A stretch of DNA of 64,000 nucleotides, from assembly GCA_033060915.1 (NCBI GenBank), contig CM065378.1, positions 1,133,001-1,197,000 on the forward strand. The letters run 5' to 3'. Positions 35,596 to 46,803 of this stretch are shown piece by piece. The notes under the pieces are model-generated. The model was not told where the DNA came from. It did no database searches and saw only the letters and a program-made list of their open reading frames with translations. Position 1 is the stretch's first letter. The number at the start of each line of letters is the position of its first letter. The position numbers were made by a program, and so were the translations under genes. The DNA comes from Euryodendron excelsum. Its lineage: Eukaryota; Streptophyta; Magnoliopsida; Ericales; Pentaphylacaceae.

Positions 35596-36120
35596 TGATG
35601 CAATAAATTTGCGTGATCTCCCCGAGCTCTAGTGTGAATGGCTAGAAGGAACCTTCGACTGTGGACATCGGTGTGGTACCTGCCAAGGACACTCCGATGA
35701 TAAAGTTAGGCTAGAGTATTAGAGCAAAGCAATGAGGCTTAAGGGTTTTCTGTTTTGTCCCTCCTTTTTTAGATGGTGACTACCATTTATACAACGATGT
35801 TAGCAGTGAGTGTGCCTTGAATCATGGGGATGTGGATTGTGGGCGTCAATTGTGCCCCCCAAATTAAGCATAGTGGATAAAAGACATGGATGGTGCTTCT
35901 AGTCATGGGAGTAACCGTTCCAGTGATGGGGTCATGGGGCTGATATTTAGGCGAAAAACTCTAGGTACACCTCAAATGGCGCCTGATACATCGTGCTGGT
36001 GTAGCTTGTCTAGGTCTATCCAGTGCAGCTAGTCAGAAGGGTATTCAGGGGTGGTCTTGGTCTGGACGCCTCTGGGTTGCCCATAAAGGACAGACCGACA
36101 GCTCAGTTTTACCCTTATCA
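35596..36120 (-). repeat. 5' LTR of the Tat-type element
   Basis: 525 bp, with TGAT...ATCA ends on the minus strand. It is collinear with the LTR at 25051-25557. Its inner edge abuts the PBS-like site. Confidence 0.92.
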
Positions 36121-37216
36121 CTTGTAATTACTTATATAATGTTCTCTCTCTCTAAACAAATTGACAAATGACATCACATAAATAAATTGTCACACTATAT
36201 AAACACAATAACGTGTTGTGAAGTCACCGTAAAGAATTTCTCCTGATCTTGGTCCAACTCATTCCCATTTAAAATGGCTAAAAATTATCAAAAGAGAGTG
36301 GAGAGCTTTGGGAATCGATGACCCATTTGACCAGTGTGCTCAGGCTTTAATTCCATTTTTTGAGAGACTGGCTCTTGACCATGAGTCTTATAGGGGCATC
36401 AAATTTGGGCTTTGGGAAGGTCTAAGCTAGGCTCCTATATAAGAGCATCTTTAACGCCCTCTTTAAAAGCAACCTTTCAGCTATTTTATTGAGTGAAACT
36501 TTTTTATTTTATTTTTTTGGCTCTAAAGGGCTCTCTACTCCACTCTCTATTTTACATTTGGCCAGAATGACGCACCAAATGTAGTGAGCGAGATATGCTC
36601 GCTCGCTTCTTTTCTTTTTCCTCCTCCATTGTGCCTTCTTCCAATTGTTGGAGAGAAATCTACAATTGGGTTTGGTAGTTTTCTGCAACTGATCTTCATT
36701 AGGTATGGCTCTCTCTCTCTCTCTCTCTCTTGCAAGTAAAAGTTAATCTACCTTACTGAGTTTTATTTATTTAACTTCGTTTTAACAGTAGACCTCATGT
36801 TAGACAATGAATTTCAAAATTACATTGTTGATATGCTCCAATATTGAATTTTTTGAACTCAAAATTATATTGGTGGCCTTGCTAGAAAGTTAATAGAAAC
36901 AAAGAACAATATAATATATTCATTAGTCTATTTACTTACGAAATTGGCATTGGTTCTATCCTCGCAAACCTGACCACGAAAAGAACTTTTTCGTTAACAA
37001 AATTTATAAAAAGTCAATTGCATAATTGAATTGAAGATCAATTGTTTTGTTACACATTAAAATTGATGAATTTGATAATATTGGTAATGTAGATGAGATT
37101 TTTCATGTGCTTAGAATCACGCAACAAACTTCGAAGATGAAATCCAGCAGGCCTACAAGAACAAACAAAGTGAGAATGCATCGACCTCTTTGAGGTCGAA
37201 AGAACTCCAAAGATTA
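36121..37216. other. Intergenic, no gene
   Basis: AT-rich sequence with a short (CT)n run at about 36710-36730. The segment around 36440-36740 (CTCTTTAAAAGCAACC..., GCCAGAATGACGCACC) has a repeat-like look, but no ends were found. Confidence 0.5.
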
Positions 37217-38349
37217 AGGTGGTGTTTGGCGGGGCTTCTCAAAGTCCTTCCTAACTCTAGAAGTGCTTTGAAATTTATTTTCTTGTTTGGTAAAATTTAC
37301 TAGAAGTCCTTCCACTAAAAGTCATAGCTCCCCACAGCCCATTTGTGAGAAGCTACCCGAGGTGGCTTTTTGAATAGCTTCAAAATTGGCTTCTCGCGAA
37401 GTCGTATTCCACTTAAGTGAATGTTTTTAATTTCCAATACTCTTAGTTTTTGTAACCAAAAGTCCACAATATCCTCTCAATTCATGATATTTATAAACCC
37501 TAACCAATAAATACAAAACTACAAACATTCTTGGGACATCTCTGCAAGTATCAATTCTGCAATCGTTCGAGAAGTAGCAAAATTTTGTGAATCTAAGGCT
37601 ACGTTTAAATGAAGGATTTGCTGATGGAAAAAAAGAAAGAAAGAAAAAGGTAAAGGGAAATAGAACAAAAATCAACTTTCATTTTATTTTCTTTTGTCTC
37701 GCATTTTTTATTTCATTCACTTTTTTTTTTTTTTTTTTTTTATAAATATGAGTTTCAAACATAGTATAACGAAAACTTATTTTCTTTTCTAAGGGACATC
37801 AATGGCTATATACAATCAGTCGATATTCAAAAACTACTGAACACAAAGGCCCATTTGGAATGCCAAGTTGCTGCACATCATTTCAAGGTATAAGCTTCGA
37901 GACTCGATCCAACCAACATCGACTCTGACCAAATCCTAATCTACTTCAAATTGCCTACTACAATAAATCATATTTTATTAAGAATATATTTTGTTATTTG
38001 TATAACTAGTATATTTTTTATGAGTCAAATTTCCATATTGTTACTTTTTGCTTTTAATTTCTATGAAATTATTCTTTTTCAAAACTAAATTTTACAGGAA
38101 AAAATGAGTCCCAGATGAATGATAATGCTAATGGACAAAATTGTCACTTAAAAGTAATTTGTCACTTTTAGAATGTTTCCACCAAACTTACATTTTCATG
38201 GTTAAGGTACTTTTAAATTTTAAAGGATTTATATAATAAACATCACCAAACATTTATCTTATCTTAAAAGTTCTTTTTATGAAGTCCTCCTTAAAAAGTC
38301 TCTCGTCACAAAGTAGTTTCACTACAAAAAGCTGCGTCAAATATACCCT
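37217..38349. mobile_element. hAT-like non-autonomous TIR element, 1.1 kb
   Basis: The left end AGGTGGTGTTTGGCGGGGCTTCT pairs imperfectly with the inverted right end AGGGTATATTTGACGCAGCTTTT. These GTGTTTGG...AGCTT termini are common in plant hAT-type MITEs. A T19+ run occurs inside (37722-37741). A clear 8-bp duplication is not visible. Confidence 0.55.
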
Positions 38350-39786
38350 AAATCAGACAAACTTAATCAAACAAAATAAAAAAGTGTATTTTAGCTCGCG
38401 ATGATGCGTACATTGCTCTCTTCAACCTTGTTTTATTTACAAGCTTTGAAAGGCCTACTCCTTCTAAGAATTGTTCTTTGATTCCTTTCTCTTTGGTCTT
38501 ATCTTTCTTTGATTCAAAGTGAAATAAGATTATCCTTTTTGGGTCCTTCTCTTGATCAGACTATACTTCTTCAGTTTGAGACATTTCTTGGCTCTTGAGC
38601 CTGTCTTTCACAATGGGCCTACTTTCTTGAAAGTTGGGCCTATCTTTCATGACCGCCCGTTATTCTATAGAGATCGGGTTTTTATGCCCACAAGTAATAA
38701 ACTTCTCATGCAACAATTTCAAAATATAGTATCTTGCTCATGTCAATTGAAAAAGAGCATTTATTTGCATATATTTTTGTTAAAAACTAATATCAATATA
38801 TAAAATTCTCTTTCATTTATGAATTGAAAAATTTAAATGAGTTTGTCGGTTTATTGTAAATAGGTGATTGATATCGTAAACGTAAATTTTCAAATCTGTA
38901 AGTTTTTTAATGTCACTGATAATAAGAATCATAATCATTATTTTTGAAAAACAATGTTTCATAAAAAAACAGGAATTTTTTATTTTTTAAATATTTATTT
39001 ATTTATTTAAGATAAAATACTGTATAAAAACTAAAATATAACATTTTATGCATAAAATAAAACTTTTATGCAAAGTTGTATAATAAATTCTATTATTTAT
39101 ATATACTTTGTTGGATGCATTTCTAACTACCCATATAAAAAATATATCATATACCCTTGTTCAAGTATCGAGTGTTTAACAGAGGTACTTTTCAAATTTA
39201 AAATAATCCAGTAAGACAAACCATGATCAATATAAGTCACAATCAACTAGGTTTATGTATGCCCAATGTCACAAAACCAAAGCAACTTTTTTTCAGAAAT
39301 GATAGATTACACGAGAAATTAAGAAGCAATAGCATTTCCAAGTTCCTTTTTTATTTATTTGAATGTATACCAGGCCTTTTTTTAACCAAGTTAAAAAAAA
39401 AAAAACATAGTCAAGCAGCAAAACATCAGTTACCAACCAGCACCAGGAGAGGAAGTGACTAACACCAATTTGCCTAATTACCAAATGAAAAAAGAAAAAA
39501 AAAAAACTCAACACGATAATACGCTGGGAAAACACTAAAATAATTCCATCCAGTTCAACAGAAAGTTCAATTATCCGTGATAAGCATGAAAAGTCATGTT
39601 GAATGAGATTCATCTCCACTCAATTATTCACAGAAAGAAACCCCCATGTAACCAACCAATCATCACAAGCCATTTTCATTATACTGTTCTTGAAAGAGAC
39701 TCTTGGTAGCACAAAAAAGAAACAGAAGCAGTTGCCAGGTCCAATGCTCTTCTTCATGTCAAGTAGCATAGCATCATCCACTATCA
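38350..39786. other. Intergenic, no gene
   Basis: AT-rich with A- and T-runs (for example 39395-39405 and 39498-39507). Short ORFs on both strands have no recognisable content. Confidence 0.5.
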
Positions 39787-39881
39787 ACAAGATAAATTCC
39801 CCTTCACAAGCTTTATTATAAAACATCAAACCATTGATTAGAAACTACAAAGATTGTGAAGGGGAATTTATCTTGTCGAAC
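39782..39881. other. Hairpin: 28-bp stem with one mismatch, 34-nt loop
   Basis: ACAAGATAAATTCCCCTTCA plus CAA (39787-39809) is perfectly complementary to 39854-39876. After one mismatch the stem continues four more pairs (CTTT with AAAG). Either strand could fold. The size fits a small-RNA precursor or a tiny fold-back element. Nothing here shows that it is transcribed. Confidence 0.75.
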
Positions 39882-40039
39882 TCCATAATTATTATGGACT
39901 TTGCTCAAACAAACTCACATGAGTTATTGCATTCCACAATTATTTGTTACTAAACAGGTTTATATATATTTACATTAAGAAGAAGAAGAAGAAGGAAGAA
40001 GCAGCACACAAATGAAAGGTTGGAGTAACTAACAAAAGG

Positions 40040-40934
40040 TGACTGATGAGAAACACAGATGGGCTTTTTATTCACACCCGAAAACAATCGACTTTTACAT
40101 ACAAGAGAGCACATTATTATTTTCAAGCTGATAAATTTAAGAAATGTCTACAATAAATACCCATAAAAATTTAAGACAGAGATCTTACGGATAAGAAATA
40201 GAGCCTTTGCTCTTTGAGAGCATTCCACAAACTTGGACGGTGGAAGTGAAAGAGAGGATAAGAAACAATCTGCCACAGTAACAAACCAGAATCACCCAAT
40301 TACCCACTGAATTTCACTGGATAGACTTAGAGGTAAAGCATGTACTGTCGCCTCCAGGAATAATCCATCTTCCTGCATCTTAATACTGCAATTACCAAGC
40401 TTAAACACACAATTACAGACAAATACGATGATCTCTTCGGCAACCAAGTTGGATACTTATCCAACTCTTCAAACCCAATTCACAAGCATCATTTTCAACA
40501 TGCCAAACACTAAATTCAGAAGAAACCTCCATGGTTTCTGCCATAAACACAGAGCAAATTTCAGTAGTTCATACTCCAGGCCAAACCCTAGTTTCTCAAA
40601 GAACCCAACTTGATGGATTGCGCCGAATTCTCAGAACCCGTTTCCAAATTTCAGGAATTCATCACAAATCCCTAATTCACCATTCTTCCCCTCTCTTCCA
40701 ACAAAACCCAAAACAAATGAACACTAAACCCCTAGTAAGAGGATGCAATGAAACAAAGTGGTAGAACCCTAATCTAATAGTTCGTCATATTGCACAAACC
40801 CTAATTCTTCCCCTAAAGCACTCACTGAAACCTAAAACCCTAACCTAGATTACTAACAATTTCTCATCTCCACACACAAAATAAACGACACACACGTCGC
40901 ATATATATAGACAGCTATTCAATCCGATTCAAGT
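40040..40934 (-). other. Probable 3' UTR of the TCP gene
   Basis: No other gene fits here. A minus-strand AATAAA at about 40066-40071 is a candidate poly(A) signal, about 865 bp past the stop codon. The sequence contains the telo-box cluster. A nearer, non-canonical poly(A) site is equally possible. Confidence 0.35.
40583..40843. promoter_or_regulatory. Cluster of telo-box motifs 3' of the TCP gene
   Basis: AAACCCTAG occurs at 40583-40591, and AAACCCTAA at 40796-40804 and 40835-40843. Close variants lie at about 40726-40735 (AAACCCCTAG) and 40764-40772 (GAACCCTAA). This lies within the probable 3' UTR of the TCP gene. Telo-boxes are known to bind TRB proteins and recruit PRC2 in plants; any role here is inference. 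Confidence 0.5.
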
Positions 40935-41681
40935 TCAGCGTGGATCGTCTTCTCTCCGACCTGACGACGTGGTCGGTGCTCCGGACAAGGAAGCTAGCAA
41001 ATTCAGATGCCCCTGAGCTATTGGGAGGTAATTCCCAACCCTAGCGGCGGAGGCCTCGCCCATCGGTTGCTGCTGAAAGAATCTTCCAGAAATCGAGGGA
41101 TGTGGCGCCATGGCGGGAGTCGGCACCACCATCTCCGGTGGCGCCGCCGCGAAGCTCCATACCTGGCCGAAGTCCGGTCGCGCTGGTAGGGCCCAGAAGC
41201 CGCCGGCCGCGCCCACGGCCGAGGCTGCAGCGATGTCGTCCTTGGCCGCGCCGCCAACGCTTTCGTCGTCGGAGCGGAGGCGCTTGCCGAGGATAAACGG
41301 CGTCGGACTGATCAACGGCTGTGATGTCTTCTGATCAAGAGCGGCAGAGATGGAATTGGAAGAGTTGCGTACGGAGACGGAGACGGTGGAGAAGCTAGCC
41401 GGGGTGGTTCCAGTGCCAGTGGCGGCGATGATGGAGGGCTCGGCCTGGCGGAGGAGCCACTCAATGGTCTGGCCGTCGGACTTGTGTCCCAACTCCCGGG
41501 TCAGCTGAAAGACCCGGGCGGCGCAGATGATCGGCATGCGTATGCGCCGTCCTCGGCCGTCAACCTTACTGTGCCGGTCCTTCGCCGGTGGCTTCTTGAC
41601 CGCCAGAGAGCCGTTTTCAGGCTGCTGCTGTCTCTGTTGGTCGACAATAGCGCCGTTAGCCGCTCCGTCTGAGGTTGACAT
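40935..41681 (-). CDS. TCP7: Class I TCP transcription factor, TCP7-like (complete, single exon)
   Basis: 248 residues from ATG (41679-41681) to TGA (40935-40937). The basic-helix-loop-helix TCP domain spans about residues 31-92. It has a class I basic region ([17 protein letters not shown]), helix I with the redox-sensitive Cys53 ([15 protein letters not shown]) and helix II ([16 protein letters not shown]). The C-terminal marks [44 protein letters not shown] and LNLLASLSG, and the end RREDDPR, place it with TCP7 rather than TCP21. Length matches Arabidopsis TCP7 (about 250). Class I TCPs bind GTGGGNCC-type sites in the nucleus and control growth and cell-cycle genes. The coding region is far richer in G and C than its surroundings. 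It looks intact. Confidence 0.96.
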   Translation of the reverse strand: MSTSDGAANGAIVDQQRQQQPENGSLAVKKPPAKDRHSKVDGRGRRIRMPIICAARVFQLTRELGHKSDGQTIEWLLRQAEPSIIAATGTGTTPASFSTVSVSVRNSSNSISAALDQKTSQPLISPTPFILGKRLRSDDESVGGAAKDDIAAASAVGAAGGFWALPARPDFGQVWSFAAAPPEMVVPTPAMAPHPSISGRFFQQQPMGEASAARVGNYLPIAQGHLNLLASLSGAPTTSSGRREDDPR

Positions 41682-42000
41682 GGGTCTAGAGGAACTTAAT
41701 AGAGAGAAAAGAAGAAAATCAATATCGAGAATAATGAGTGGTATTCAGGATGATGATGTATGCAGCATGGATGGAGTTTTTGCTAAGATGAGCTGGGGTG
41801 CGCTAGCTAGGTGTAGAGAGAGAGAGAGGGAACAGGCGGAGGAGGAGGAGGAGGGTGGTGGGAAACAGAGCTCTAATCATTGAGCGGCAGGAGCTGGTGG
41901 AGACAGAGGAGGGGCACATGGGTGGTGGGCTCCACTCCTATACCCACACAACTCACACCCCCCTCCCCTTTCCCTACTCTCTCCTCTCTCAACAAATTTC
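41682..42000 (-). promoter_or_regulatory. 5' leader and proximal promoter of the TCP gene
   Basis: On the transcribed strand the leader is CT-rich, with CTCTCTCTCTCT and CCTCCTCCTCCTCC at about 41815-41855, as is common in plant 5' UTRs. Further upstream at about 41922-41932 is GTGGGCTCCAC, a near-palindrome one base away from the class I TCP site GTGGGNCC. No convincing TATA box was found. Confidence 0.45.
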
Positions 42001-42392
42001 TTCTTTTTTGTTTTTTATTCTATTTTTATTTTTTTTTCTTAAATCGATTCTTGCAAATCCCTATATGGTGAGAAAAAAATTGTACACTCATTTTCAGGTA
42101 CCACTTTAATTATGTTTATTTTTTTCTGAATTTAATAAGTTTTCACTTTGAAATTTAAATTTGGGTAGGAGTAATTAATACTGTTGTCCATTGAATTTTT
42201 GTTTTTACATTATTGTTTGATCAGTTTGTAAGCCGACGAATTTAAATAGTTTGAGTTTTTTTTACCATTTTTTGTTTCAAAAAAAAATTCTATAAAAAAG
42301 GTTAAAAATTAAGTTTTTGTAGGAAAAATTAATAAAAATGACAAATCTAGTTAAATAATATGTTCAAAACGAGCAGTACTTATTCATTAGTA

Positions 42393-42926
42393 CTAGTTTC
42401 ATTGGGTTTTTAATCTATTATTTTTCTTGTAGTGGCTCTCCATATTAAATAAGTATAATATTTAGTTATATTTTGTTTATTTAATTTAATTGTGTCTTTA
42501 GCTATCGATTTATTTTACTTACATTAGATATTAGTATACTCACTTAATTTATGTACTTCTATATAACCATCTATATAAAAATAAAAATCAACCCTTAGAA
42601 AAATAAGAATTAATAATTAGAAAAGTTAGGGAAATAATGAAATTTCTTTTCATTTGAATTTAATAAATATAATATGTGGCATTAATTTTATACCAATAAT
42701 AAATATTTATAAAAATTAAAGTATCACATACTTCTTTACCAACACAAACGCTAAAAATATATAAATTAATAAATATAAAGAACTATGAGATAACTCGAAT
42801 AGTTATTTATGATTATTATTTGTACAAGGATAAATTTTTTAATCAAAACATGAAAGCTACTCAAAATGAGCTAATTCTCACAATTATGACAACAATGACC
42901 TTTTTTATTTTTATTTTTTTATATAC
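42393..42926 (-). mobile_element. Degraded Helitron copy 1 of an array
   Basis: On the minus strand the 5' end is near 42926 and keeps the family motif CAAAATGAGCTAATTCTCACAA (about 42857-42878). The 3' end is CTAG/T at 42393-42396, but its hairpin has decayed. The next copy begins only a few bases away. Confidence 0.5.
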
Positions 42927-42932
42927 ATATAA

Positions 42933-43550
42933 CTAGTTTTAGGCCCATGCAATGTGCAAGATTTTTTTTACTTTTAGGTCCATAATTTTTGTTGAAGTAA
43001 TTTTACATTTCAAATAAATATAATAATTTTGATTACTTTTAGATTTATTATTTAAGCTGAAGTGATGTTACATTACGAATACATATAATAATTTTGATTA
43101 TATTTTTTTGTAATTTAATTATGTATTCATCTATCTATTTATGTTTAAGTTAAATTGAACATTAGTATACACATTTATTTCTTGTATTTCTATATAACCA
43201 TAACCATCTATATAAAAGCAAAGATGAATTGTTAGTATAATAAGAAAATTAATTATTAAAAAGGTTGGGGAGGTAATAAAAATTTCCTTTCACTTGAAGT
43301 TTAGTAAATACAATGTATAATGACATGAATTTCACATCAAACTAAATAAATATCACATTTTTTTTTACCTAGAGAAACACCATAATGTAAACAAATTAAA
43401 CAAATATTGTGAAATAAAGAGAAAACTTAAACATTTATTTCTCATTTTTTGCTTGAAGGAAATCTTTTTAATCAAATTTTGATATTCACTCCATATGAGT
43501 CATCCGTCATAACCATGACAACAATAGCCTTCTTTTATATTTTATATATC
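42933..43550 (-). mobile_element. Helitron copy 2 of an array
   Basis: The 3' end on the minus strand is a GTGCA...TGCATGGGCC hairpin followed by CTAAAACTAG/T at 42933. The 5' end is near 43548 with the family motif (CATCCGTCATAACCATGACAAC at 43501-43522 on the plus strand). Its interior (for example TTACATTTCAAATAAATATA) matches the intron 3 Helitron. The canonical TC start has diverged. Confidence 0.7.
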
Positions 43551-43556
43551 ATATTA

Positions 43557-45252
43557 CTAGTAGTAAATCCGTGCTATGCACGGAATTATAGATATTACAA
43601 TCATAAGATGATTTTAGAAAATTTTTGACAATTTTTTTTAAGGATCATATGAGTTAAAATAGCATTATATTGTCCTAAATGAATTAAATATGTTGAACAT
43701 ATTTTCTTTATTCCATATAACCAAAAAAAATGTATAAAAAGTAAATTGTCTATAATTATTATGGTAAGTTATATTTTAAATATATCTATGTCCATTGCAA
43801 AAAATGTGTTCGTTATAAGTTTAAAAATCAAGTTTATTTAACCATATTCATAGTAGAAAAAAAACAAAAATTATAGAAAAAAGAGGTTGAAGATAGGCAA
43901 CCATTATGTATTTTATGATTAATGACATTGCTTATATTAACTTTAATCAATGTGAAGTATAAGATTATCATCCATCTTAAACTTCTGATCTTACATATGT
44001 GCCTTATCACTTTCACGAAATGATAATTTAGATAAATAAAAAATATTAATTTACTTTACTATTAAGAAAATATATTAAATAAATCTCCATAGTTGATTAA
44101 GATAAAAATGGATAAATCTTCTAATTCCATACTTAAACCCATATAATTTGTAAAATTAAATAAACAAAAAAATGTTATCTTGCTTTGATTCTATATAATA
44201 AGATCAATTACACCAAAAGTAATATCTAAATATCAAATATTAGTAAGTTACTGGACTTGTGCATATATCTTTTTACCTTTTATCATTATAATAGTTTTGA
44301 AAGATTTTTTTTTATCCCAATAATAGTTTTGAAACTAACATATCAAAAATTGGATTAACTCAATGAAAAACTTTACTAAGTCTCTTTATTAAACAAATTA
44401 TAACATTTGAGTAAATATAATCCATCAAAAAATTTAGATATACATGTACATAATTCAACCAAAAATTAAATTTGAAGCTGGAATATTTTTAAAAGAAAAT
44501 ATTTTTTAGAAATTTGAAAAAGAGTATAGACCTAATTTCCATATGGACTTTAAAGAATCAATAATAACACATTTCTATATAGATACTAAATATTACCCTG
44601 AATGACTTTAAAAGTTTCCATATTAAAAGGTGACAATTTAAAATTATTTTAAATTCATAAAACTTTATCTCAATCCTAAAAGTCTCACTTATGGGTATAT
44701 GATTGCTAGAAACTTGATCTTCCACGTATTGTTGTGCAATATTTTTATTTTCCAGTATTGAAAACTTGAGCTTTTGATTCATTCTTTGTTCAGCCTTATC
44801 TAAATACAAGTGGAATATCAATGCCTACGACACTCTCAAACAAAATATTACTTGTGCATAATAAAAGTAACAGTATATTTATTAAGTGTAATAAATCTAT
44901 TAAATTACAGTACACCTTCATCGAAAGGCAACACCTTCACTGACTTTATTGCATATCATCAATTTTAGCGTCGAAAACGATTTTCGCGTTGGTATTTTAC
45001 TAGTGAGAAGAAAGAAAATCTCTAGAATCTGTGAGATTTGGAAAGACTCCCGAAAGAGATACAGAAGGTTGAGGGAAGTTTTTCTAGAGAGAGAGAGAGA
45101 GAGAAAGTGCGTGTGGCACGCCTACTCCTAATTATTGTCATTAACACCATCTTAGGCGAGCGTGATTGCACAGATCACCAACTTATAAACGAAACCTCCA
45201 CATAATCCTATAGATAAAAATCTTATGAAAATCAACAATATTATTATATAGA
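43557..45252 (-). mobile_element. Helitron copy 3, different family
   Basis: The 3' end on the minus strand is CCGTGC-ATA-GCACGG, a perfect 6-bp hairpin, followed by ATTTACTACTAG/T at 43557. A candidate start A/TCTATATAATAATATTG is at 45252. The interior is AT-rich apart from a GA tract at about 45091-45105. The 3' end is firm and the 5' end is tentative. Confidence 0.6.
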
Positions 45253-46770
45253 TATTTATCAACAGTCAGTTAACACCGTATTACAATCCTCTTAATGTAA
45301 CTCATATTTATGTAAGAGTAAAGTTAAAACAAGACTCTAGGAGTCATCAATTCATAAACAACCAAGATATAGACTGCTAACATCACAGCAAGAACTTCTC
45401 GAAACTCCCTAACTTAATGCCGACCTCTATAGTGGGCTAGACATCAACCATCTTGCAAAATAGTCGTGTGGATGTGAGCTATATATCCACGTGCTTACAA
45501 AGATAATCAAACTCAGAATGATTGAATGACAGATAATCAATAAATAATTCACCAATAGATAATCCACCACTGAAATGTAATATCTACTCATGTGATGCAA
45601 TGTATGATACATCACAAATGTGTGTGTTGTTAATGAAAACATTGCTTTAATATATCGATGGCTTGTTATTAAAGGAAATCTCTCTTTCAAAACCTTTTAG
45701 GTTAGCCCCCAGTCGGCTAAACCTCTTCTGTGCAATGTAGTTGTGCACACAATATATGAGTTGTATGTAAATATTACCTCATAATTCAATAATCACTGCC
45801 AATATAGATAATAAGACATTCAATACAATATGAATATCTTACACCCCATCCGAACCACAATCGAGTCACCTTTTTAGTTGAACCGAAGTGCTTTACTCCA
45901 CTTCCAAACCTATCACAAACTATCACATCGAATTTGATGAAGTAAATGTTATATTGCATAATCATGCATGAAATGTAATATGTTAAATCCTTCCCAATGT
46001 AATGCAAAGTACAAATGTACACTAATGTAAACATTCTGATTGCCAGGATAGTTAGAGGAAAGCTGATGACTTTTAAAGAACGTGTTGACTATGATGGAAA
46101 GTCCCGACTTAGTCTAGTAGCTTGTCGTTAAGATGACATTAGGGACCGTCTTACAGACCAAAGCCCTTTTGTGGCTCGAAACTATCATCTGCTGATCTAA
46201 CTCCAAAACTTACCACGCCACCCCAACACAACCATAAACTCTCCAAAGACCCAAAATAACATTCTAAAGCCACAACCAGACTCCACATATTAAAACCATG
46301 AACAACATGTAAGACTCAAGAATTCCACCTGAAAATCTTAAATATTTCTCCACATCTCACCTTCAATTCACCATTATGGCATGAATTGACACAAACTTTC
46401 CTTAAATATTTCTGCACATGATATTCTCAGTTTAAGAAATGATCACAAAAACTTTTCTTGCACGTCCCTTTTCTTTCCTTCCTTTCTCTATTTTCCTTTC
46501 TTTTCTCTCACTTTCGTTCTCACCCAACACTTTTCATCTATACTAGCTCCTTTTTTTATTCTCCGCCCCTTAACTTAAAAGCCAAAATAGATACAACTTG
46601 TATCTAATGCGTCACATGTCATACATGTACCACTGCTAATGACAAGTATACACCTTATGCACACACGTCACATGAATGAGTCACACACTTAGGTGTCAAG
46701 CATATATTTGTACACCTAGCATATCACTAGAATGGCATGAAATACATGAAATACTCAAAAATATTATAAT
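45253..46770. other. Intergenic, no gene recognised
   Basis: More mixed in composition than its surroundings, with phrases such as GGGACCGTCTTACAGACC (about 46142-46159) that suggest old retroelement sequence. No LTR pair, domain or boundary could be supported. Confidence 0.4.
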
Positions 46771-46772
46771 CC

Positions 46773-46803
<31 letters not shown>
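46771..46803. repeat. C23 A10 homopolymer tract
   Basis: 23 consecutive C followed by 10 A. Such runs are rare in plant DNA and prone to length error in sequencing. Confidence 0.95.

Larger units (their letters stand above)
25051..36120 (-). mobile_element. Decayed Ty3/gypsy LTR retrotransposon, Tat type
   Basis: Two LTRs bracket a 10-kb internal region coding on the minus strand in the order gag, protease, RT, RNase H, a second archaeal-type RNase H, integrase. The second RNase H marks the Tat branch of plant Ty3/gypsy elements. Extras typical of that branch are a long region between integrase and 3' LTR and an ORF on the opposite strand. Every domain carries stops or frameshifts. The flanks CATGT (25046-25050) and CTTGT (36121-36125) are a 4-of-5 target duplication. 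The LTRs differ at about one site in eight over the first 155 nt I aligned by eye, so the insertion is old. Confidence 0.92.

Noticed and set aside
41007..41334. Plus-strand frames opposite the TCP gene
   Set aside because: Antisense shadows of a GC-rich coding sequence, with Arg/Pro/Ala-rich content.
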